This document shows, one piece after another, positions 59,631-64,000 of a stretch of DNA of 64,000 nt. The stretch is from Robiginitalea myxolifaciens (GTDB taxonomy: Bacteria; Bacteroidota; Bacteroidia; Flavobacteriales; Flavobacteriaceae), in NCBI RefSeq assembly GCF_900115205.1, contig NZ_FOYQ01000001.1, positions 1 through 64,000 on the forward strand. The letters are read 5' to 3'. The translations under genes were made by a program, and so were the position numbers. A model generated the notes under the pieces. That model ran no database searches, was not told where the DNA came from, and was given only the letters and a program-made list of their open reading frames with translations. How positions within the stretch are numbered: position 1 is the first letter of the stretch; the number at the start of each line of letters is the position of its first letter.

Positions 59631-59655
59631 AAACCTTGTGTGTATTCTGAAGTCT
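59631..59655 (+). promoter_or_regulatory. candidate ECF promoter, copy 1 (upstream of sigma gene)
   Basis: AAACC (59631-59635), a 16-base spacer and GTCT (59652-59655), preceded by GGATT so that GGATTAAACCTT is shared with copy 2. It lies 15 bases before the sigma-factor ATG. Confidence 0.6.
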
Positions 59656-59670
59656 TAAGTACAGATCCTA

Positions 59671-60219
59671 ATGGGAACGGAGACCGAATTCATAGCACGG
59701 CTTCAAAGCGATTCTACGCGAGAATTGGCTTTTAAGGAACTGGTAGCAACCTATCAGGAGCGCCTGTATTGGCATGTGCGAAGAATTGTCCTGGTCCATG
59801 CCGATGCAGACGACGTCCTCCAGAATACCTTTATTAAAATATACCGGAACATCGGTAAATTCAATGAACAGAGTAAACTGTATTCCTGGATGTACCGAAT
59901 AGCTACGAATGAAGCCCTGAGTTTTTTGAAAACTGAAACCAGGATGCGCAAACTAAAGGATGAGGAGCAGCAATCCTATCTGGCTGGAAAATTGGCCGCT
60001 GACCCTTATTTTGATGGGGATCAGGCACAATTATTATTACAACAGGCTATTGCTGGACTTCCCGAAAAACAGCGGTTGGTTTTTAACATGAAGTATTACC
60101 AGCAGCTCAAATACAAGGATATGGCAGATATCCTGGAGACCTCGGAAGGAGCTCTGAAGGCTTCCTACCATTTGGCAAGTAAAAAGATTGAAGAGTATAT
60201 TAAAGGCGTAAATGCTTAA
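59671..60219 (+). CDS. ECF-type RNA polymerase sigma factor
   Basis: This 182-residue sigma factor has region 2 (RRIVLVHADADDVLQNTFIKIYRNIGKFNEQSKLYSWMYRIATNEALSFL) and region 4 (LPEKQRLVFNMKYYQQLKYKDMADILETSEGALKASYHLASKKIEEYIK). It starts at ATG 59671 (MGTETEFIARLQ). It is followed by a membrane protein and a Spy-like exported protein. A duplicated promoter element lies before it and before the next gene. Confidence 0.94.
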   Translation: MGTETEFIARLQSDSTRELAFKELVATYQERLYWHVRRIVLVHADADDVLQNTFIKIYRNIGKFNEQSKLYSWMYRIATNEALSFLKTETRMRKLKDEEQQSYLAGKLAADPYFDGDQAQLLLQQAIAGLPEKQRLVFNMKYYQQLKYKDMADILETSEGALKASYHLASKKIEEYIKGVNA

Positions 60220-60237
60220 AAATCACAGCTTGGGATT

Positions 60238-60262
60238 AAACCTTTTGTGCGGGCAGACGTCT
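60238..60262 (+). promoter_or_regulatory. candidate ECF promoter, copy 2 (inside the operon)
   Basis: AAACC (60238-60242), a 16-base spacer and GTCT (60259-60262), preceded by GGATT. It has the same boxes and spacing as copy 1 and lies 31 bases before the ATG at 60293, so the two downstream genes probably have their own sigma-dependent start. Confidence 0.6.
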
Positions 60263-60292
60263 AAAGATAAAAGACCTAACGTAATTTAATAA

Positions 60293-60787
60293 ATGAAGCA
60301 ACATTCCAGGGACGGATTTAAGACACCTGATAAGTATTTCGAAAACTTTCAGGAACAACTCGGAAAGCGCCTTAACGCTGAGGATTCCGACGGTTTTTCC
60401 GTGCCTGAAGGCTTTTTCGAAAGTTTCGGGGAGAAACTGGAGCAGCGACTCACAGAAAGTCCTGGAAAGGTTCGAAAGCTAAGGCCGCAATTGCTGGCCT
60501 GGAGTGGTGCTGTTGCTGCAGCCATTATCCTTTTTGTGGTTTTACAGCCCGGCTCGAATTACGCATCCCCTACCTTCTCGGATCTCGCAGATGCGGAAAT
60601 CGAGAATTATCTGGAAGTGGGCTATGAGGATTTGAGCGCCTATGAATGGGCAGAAAATTTCCCGCCGGAAAGTTTAAGCGCGGAAGATTTGATCGAGGTC
60701 GAGCCTGCAGAGGAGCAGTTATTGGATTATCTGGATCAGGATCCGGATGCCCTGGAAGAATTATTTAAGGACACGGACAATGAGTAA
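60293..60787 (+). CDS. single-span membrane protein, probable anti-sigma-type regulator
   Basis: This 164-residue protein has a soluble N-terminus with two similar short segments (DKYFENFQEQLGKRL and EGFFESFGEKLEQRL), one membrane helix (LLAWSGAVAAAIILFVVL, about 64-82), and an acidic extracytoplasmic tail. Bacteroidota genes placed after ECF sigma genes often look like this. I infer that it binds or senses for the sigma factor; there is no classic zinc anti-sigma motif. Its stop overlaps the next ATG by 8 bases. Confidence 0.72.
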   Translation: MKQHSRDGFKTPDKYFENFQEQLGKRLNAEDSDGFSVPEGFFESFGEKLEQRLTESPGKVRKLRPQLLAWSGAVAAAIILFVVLQPGSNYASPTFSDLADAEIENYLEVGYEDLSAYEWAENFPPESLSAEDLIEVEPAEEQLLDYLDQDPDALEELFKDTDNE

Positions 60788-61235
60788 GCAACTTATTACT
60801 GTTATAACGATACTATTTTGTGCCTTTGGTTCAATACAGGCACAACAATCCAGCGAAAAGATTAAAGCGCTGAAGATTGCCTTTTTCACAGAGCGAATCG
60901 GTCTGAGTTCCGAGGAAGCCGAAATCTTCTGGCCCCTCTATAACGATTATCAAGAGCGTCGCCAGCAGCTCATGCAGCAGGAAAAACGCGACGTAAGGGA
61001 TAAGATCGGTGCAGGAGGATACTCAGAATCCCAGGCCAATACCATACTGAAACGGTACCTAGAACTGGAGGAACAGCAGGAGGAACTGGACAAGACTTTT
61101 TATCAGACCCTGAGCGAACGGATGTCGGCAACCAAGGTGCTCAAACTCTTCCAGGCCGAGCATGAATTCCGCAGGCGAATGCTACGAGAGTATCGCAACC
61201 GACGTGGACAAAACGGCGGACATCCTATTCCTTAG
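60780..61235 (+). CDS. Spy-like exported protein, possible ECF-system sensor
   Basis: I start at the ATG at 60780, where a signal peptide begins (MSKQLITVITILFCAFGSIQAQ). The 151-residue mature protein is helical and charged, with FFTERIGLSSEEAEIFWPLYNDYQERRQ and a paired helix around 95-130, resembling Spy/CpxP periplasmic chaperone-type proteins. Bacteroidota genes in this position are often named sensor of ECF-type sigma factor. It overlaps the preceding gene by 8 bases. Confidence 0.8.
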   Translation: MSKQLITVITILFCAFGSIQAQQSSEKIKALKIAFFTERIGLSSEEAEIFWPLYNDYQERRQQLMQQEKRDVRDKIGAGGYSESQANTILKRYLELEEQQEELDKTFYQTLSERMSATKVLKLFQAEHEFRRRMLREYRNRRGQNGGHPIP

Positions 61236-61241
61236 TCATAA

Positions 61242-62306
61242 TTATTTACGGAATACAAGCCGGGAAACCCTGCCGCGACCTGACGCGTAGGCTATGGAGT
61301 CATTAATAAATCGGATGCTGTAATAGGAGCTCTCCGATAGGGCCTTCCAGTTAAGACCCCCATCTCCAGAATAGCTTATCCCTGTAAATCCCACAGCTAC
61401 CAAATCCGATCCCCCGGCCCCCGGAATATACTGGACACAACTCTTGTATCCGGGCGCATTGCCATCGGCTACGACTTCCCAGGTCTTACCACTATCAGAA
61501 GTTCGCATCTTGTTGTTGGTATTTCCTTCGGGTTGTGTATAATCACCGCCAATGGCATATCCGTATTTCCCTTCGTAAAAATCCATGCTATAAAGTCCCT
61601 GAGTGGCCACTTCAGGAGCAATAGGGCTTTGGAGAACCGACCAGTTCTGGCCGCGATCCGGGCTATAGAGAATTCGGCCTTTTGTGGTAATTATCCAGGC
61701 TTCGTCCTCCCAGATCTCGATATTGGTGTCACTTGCCGCGAAGGCCCCTTCGCCTGGCAAGGCCACGGGTAGCGCTGTGCAAGGAATTTTCCCCCAGCTA
61801 GTTCCGCCATCTGTGGTTCGCAGTAGCGTCAGACAGTCTCCCTGTGCGTCCCCGAAAGCAATCCCCTCTTTGTCGTTCCAAAAGGCCAGGGCGTCGTAAA
61901 ATACTTCCGGGCCCGATTCTGAGTAGACCAACTCCATATTGCCGGAATTTCCAGTTTTGTACAACAGGGCCGGATCGCCCGCCGACAACATGAAAAAGTC
62001 AGATGCTGTATGGGCAAGGGCGCGAAATTCAGGGTACAAGCTATCCTGTTGTTGCCTACCGACACGTACCTGGCCATCCGCGAGTGAAATGGTTCCAAAA
62101 GTTCCTGCACTTCCTGCAAAGGCTACAGCCCCCGGCATAATTTCTAATGCCCTCACCGAAACGGAGTCTTCCCATAAAACGGTTTCAGCCACCTGGGTAT
62201 AGGCATGACTTTCCTGCTCCTGGCCACAGCTAAACAGGCTAATGGCCACCACCATTGTCAGGATTGGAAGGGTTACTATATCGCTGTTCTTACGTTTTTG
62301 CATCAT
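61242..62306 (-). CDS. Ycf48/Hcf136-like beta-propeller lipoprotein
   Basis: This 354-residue lipoprotein has a leader ending AISLFSC (Cys27) and repeated sialidase/BNR-like blades: LLRTTDGGTSWGKI, LYSPDRGQNWSVL, MRTSDSGKTWEVV, SYSGDGGLNWKAL. Such Asp-box propellers resemble the Ycf48 assembly factor. The role here is unknown. Often labelled oxidoreductase in flavobacteria, without evidence visible in this sequence. It converges on the second ECF operon with a 6-base gap. Confidence 0.88.
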   Translation of the reverse strand: MMQKRKNSDIVTLPILTMVVAISLFSCGQEQESHAYTQVAETVLWEDSVSVRALEIMPGAVAFAGSAGTFGTISLADGQVRVGRQQQDSLYPEFRALAHTASDFFMLSAGDPALLYKTGNSGNMELVYSESGPEVFYDALAFWNDKEGIAFGDAQGDCLTLLRTTDGGTSWGKIPCTALPVALPGEGAFAASDTNIEIWEDEAWIITTKGRILYSPDRGQNWSVLQSPIAPEVATQGLYSMDFYEGKYGYAIGGDYTQPEGNTNNKMRTSDSGKTWEVVADGNAPGYKSCVQYIPGAGGSDLVAVGFTGISYSGDGGLNWKALSESSYYSIRFINDSIAYASGRGRVSRLVFRK

Positions 62307-62355
62307 ACATATATTTCCACTTGCTGGAAAGATAAGGGAATTAAAGGCAAAGCAA

Positions 62356-62363
62356 TACCTTTG
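62356..62363 (+). promoter_or_regulatory. candidate -7 box of the RsmB-type methyltransferase gene
   Basis: TACCTTTG matches TAnnTTTG and ends 6 bases before the ATG at 62370, so the transcript should start at or within a few bases of the start codon. Confidence 0.5.
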
Positions 62364-62369
62364 CCGACT

Positions 62370-63584
62370 ATGCGATTACATCGAAATTTAGTTGAAGCCG
62401 TAGTCCAGGGATTGGAGCTGATCTTTTCAAAGGACACCTATGCCGATAAAGCCATAGAGCGTTTGTTGAAGAGCAATAAACGCTGGGGCAGTCGTGATCG
62501 GGGATTTATAGCCGAAACCTGCTATGAAATCGTTCGCTACAAGCGGCTTTACACGGAAATTGCAGGTGTGGGACAACGAATGACTAACCGGCAGGACGGG
62601 TTCAGAATCTTTGCAGTATGGGCCGTTCTCAGGGGAATTTCGCTCCCTGATTGGCCTGAGTTTAAAGGCACCCCGGAGCGCAGAATTAAAGGTCGTTTTG
62701 ATGCCTTGCAAAAAGAACGCGTTTATCGCGAATCCATCCCGGACTGGCTCGACCAAATAGGATTGGAAGGCCTTGGCGAGACGCTTTGGGAGGCAGAGCT
62801 CAGCGCCCTGAACCAAGTGGCACCGGTAGTAATCCGAACCAATACGCTTAAGACTAACCCGAAGCTACTCCAGGCCACTCTTACTGAAGAGGGCTTTGAA
62901 ACCGATCCCATAAAAGGGCAACCAGAAGCCCTGGTTCTCCGCAAGCGTGGCAATCTGTTTAAGACAAAATCATTTTCTGAAGGCTGGTTCGAAGTACAGG
63001 ACGCTTCTTCTCAGCGGGTAGCTCCCCTATTGGATGTTGGCGCGGGAATGCGCGTATTGGACTGTTGTGCCGGCGCAGGAGGAAAGACCCTGCATCTGGC
63101 GGCGCTCATGGAAAATAAAGGACGTATCCTGGCCACCGACATCTACCCGGGAAAATTAAACGAACTAAAAAAACGTGCCCGCAGGGCCGGTGCCTTCTGT
63201 ATTGAAGCCCGGGCCGTCAAGGGACCATCGGACCTGAAACGCCAGAAGGGTAAATTTGATCGCATACTGATCGATGCCCCGTGCAGTGGACTCGGGGTTT
63301 TACGCCGCAACCCCGATACGAAATGGAAATTGAGGCCTGACCAAATCGAAACCCTTGTTCAAACGCAGCGGGAAATCTTGTCCGGATACAGTCGCTTACT
63401 TAGTCCTGGCGGGAAATTGGTATATGCCACCTGTTCCATCCTTCCCCAGGAAAATCGACAGCAAGTAGATTGGTTTCTCGATACCGAGGCTGGGGCAGCG
63501 TTTAAGCTGGTAAAGGATGAAAAAATATTTGCTTCAGCCTCCGGATTTGACGGATTCTATCTGGCGCTTCTTGAAAGAAAATGA
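62370..63584 (+). CDS. RsmB/NOP-family 16S rRNA m5C methyltransferase
   Basis: This 404-residue methyltransferase has an N-terminal helical domain, a beta-rich middle (VIRTNTLKTN), and a Rossmann domain with LDCCAGAGGKTLHLAALMENKGRILATD, FDRILIDAPCSGLGVLRRNPD (Cys in PCSG) and LVYATCSILPQEN, the paired catalytic cysteines of m5C enzymes. The start is the ATG at 62370 (MRLHRNLVEA); a much longer form begins inside the divergent gene. Probably modifies C967-like sites in 16S rRNA. Confidence 0.93.
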   Translation: MRLHRNLVEAVVQGLELIFSKDTYADKAIERLLKSNKRWGSRDRGFIAETCYEIVRYKRLYTEIAGVGQRMTNRQDGFRIFAVWAVLRGISLPDWPEFKGTPERRIKGRFDALQKERVYRESIPDWLDQIGLEGLGETLWEAELSALNQVAPVVIRTNTLKTNPKLLQATLTEEGFETDPIKGQPEALVLRKRGNLFKTKSFSEGWFEVQDASSQRVAPLLDVGAGMRVLDCCAGAGGKTLHLAALMENKGRILATDIYPGKLNELKKRARRAGAFCIEARAVKGPSDLKRQKGKFDRILIDAPCSGLGVLRRNPDTKWKLRPDQIETLVQTQREILSGYSRLLSPGGKLVYATCSILPQENRQQVDWFLDTEAGAAFKLVKDEKIFASASGFDGFYLALLERK

Positions 63585-63648
63585 TACCTTTACGCCGCGA
63601 TTCAAACCCTGTTCGATCGCGCTTTGAAAACATAAAGGCCAACTGCCC

Positions 63649-64000
63649 ATGATCCTCTTTTTCGGAGACCCTCAGACCAAGATTTACGCCTTACAAACCA
63701 ACAACACCCCGAGCGCTGCCGACCTCGAAAAACTAAGCTGGCTTTTTGGGAATCTTCCACTTTTGGAATCGGCGTCTGTAGACGCCTTTTTTGTTGGTCC
63801 CCGGGCTGCAATGGTAACCCCCTGGAGTACGAACGCTACGGAAATCACCCAGAATATGGGGATTTCAGGAATATTGCGTATCGAAGTTTACGATCGGGTT
63901 TCAGAAGGTTTCCAGGACTTTGATCCCATGCTTCGCCAAAAATTCAATGGGCTGGATCAGGACATTTTCCGAATTGATCACGAGCCGGAAGCCATTCGGG
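63649..64000 (+). CDS. purL: phosphoribosylformylglycinamidine synthase, N-terminal part (partial)
   Basis: Only the first 117 codons are in the window; the gene continues to the right. Translation from the ATG at 63649 gives MILFFGDPQTKIYALQTNNT, then LSWLFGN, FFVGPRAAMVTPWSTNATEITQNMGI and ILRIEVYDRVSEGF, the N-terminal segment of large-form PurL. The enzyme turns FGAR into FGAM in purine synthesis. No reliable promoter is visible: TACCTTTA at 63585 is one base off the -7 consensus. Confidence 0.93.
   Translation, partial: MILFFGDPQTKIYALQTNNTPSAADLEKLSWLFGNLPLLESASVDAFFVGPRAAMVTPWSTNATEITQNMGISGILRIEVYDRVSEGFQDFDPMLRQKFNGLDQDIFRIDHEPEAIR

Noticed and set aside
62205-62369. N-terminal extension of the RsmB-type protein
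   Set aside because: It reaches into the divergent Ycf48-like gene, and the promoter box at 62356 lies inside it.
1-64000. Possible CRISPR array, insertion sequence, prophage or tRNA gene
   Set aside because: I saw no regularly spaced repeats, transposase or integrase motifs, phage genes or tRNA cloverleaf patterns in the window.

Overview
The window comes from a chromosome of the Bacteroidota, most likely a marine-type Flavobacteriaceae. The evidence: the 5' end of a 16S rRNA gene with a flavobacterial-looking start; repeated TAnnTTTG promoter boxes (often with TTG 19-20 bases upstream) instead of sigma70 boxes; almost no Shine-Dalgarno sequences; a type IX secretion (gliding-type) C-terminal domain; lineage families such as DUF4294, DUF4252, DUF5777, DUF4199 and DUF6495; and a SerB-SerA fusion. 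I would not name a genus from this alone. The DNA is dense, mostly housekeeping, with no insertion sequence, prophage, tRNA gene or CRISPR array visible. Layout: bases 1-552 hold the start of an rRNA operon (minus strand) with its leader and promoter. 553-5448 carry a DUF4294 protein, an M42 aminopeptidase with a Nudix hydrolase, a small lipoprotein, hisS and a DUF6495 protein. 5569-6672 is the rpsF-rpsR-rplI operon, divergent from an orphan LytTR response regulator. 7610-16595 contain priA, a BrkB-type membrane protein, nadC, rlmH, the serB-serA fusion, an ICMT-like methyltransferase, the XTP/dITP pyrophosphatase and a regulatory-domain protein. 16646-23979 hold a GH13 amylase lipoprotein, VOC and SRPBCC proteins, trmH, a zinc-less sirtuin, a haem-binding protein, purB with a helical partner, and an MscS channel. 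24133-26264 is an ECF sigma-factor operon with two DUF4252 proteins. 26467-28005 is an S41 protease lipoprotein. 28076-33387 is a vitamin B12 uptake locus: a btuB-type TonB receptor behind a cobalamin riboswitch, divergent from btuF, btuC and btuD. 33391-38895 contain rmuC, a small membrane protein and the oxidative pentose phosphate genes pgl-zwf / gnd. 38911-40855 hold a DUF5777 barrel divergent from a cytochrome c lipoprotein and a YceI protein. 40896-47923 contain carB, rpmH, a TPR-like membrane protein, cardiolipin synthase, a lytic transglycosylase and an alpha/beta hydrolase. 48086-53217 hold a small GNAT protein, mtaB, a GlmU-like protein, rpmE2, a DUF4199 protein and a GT2 glycosyltransferase. 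53264-59603 contain a large secreted T9SS type-B protein, a phosphohexomutase and an MsbA-like exporter. 59671-61235 is a second ECF sigma operon. The window ends with a Ycf48-like lipoprotein, an RsmB-type rRNA methyltransferase and the first 117 codons of purL. How they work together: the B12 locus is a complete import route through both membranes with switch-type control of the outer-membrane step. Pgl, Zwf and Gnd form the whole oxidative pentose phosphate branch. The two ECF operons each carry a recognisable sigma-dependent promoter, and the second has two copies of it with identical spacing. No clearly new multi-gene system stands out. The most informative signals are the duplicated ECF promoter, the divergent B12 control region, the zinc-less sirtuin, the domain-truncated CarB, the SerB-SerA fusion, and promoters placed so close to start codons that the transcripts should be leaderless.
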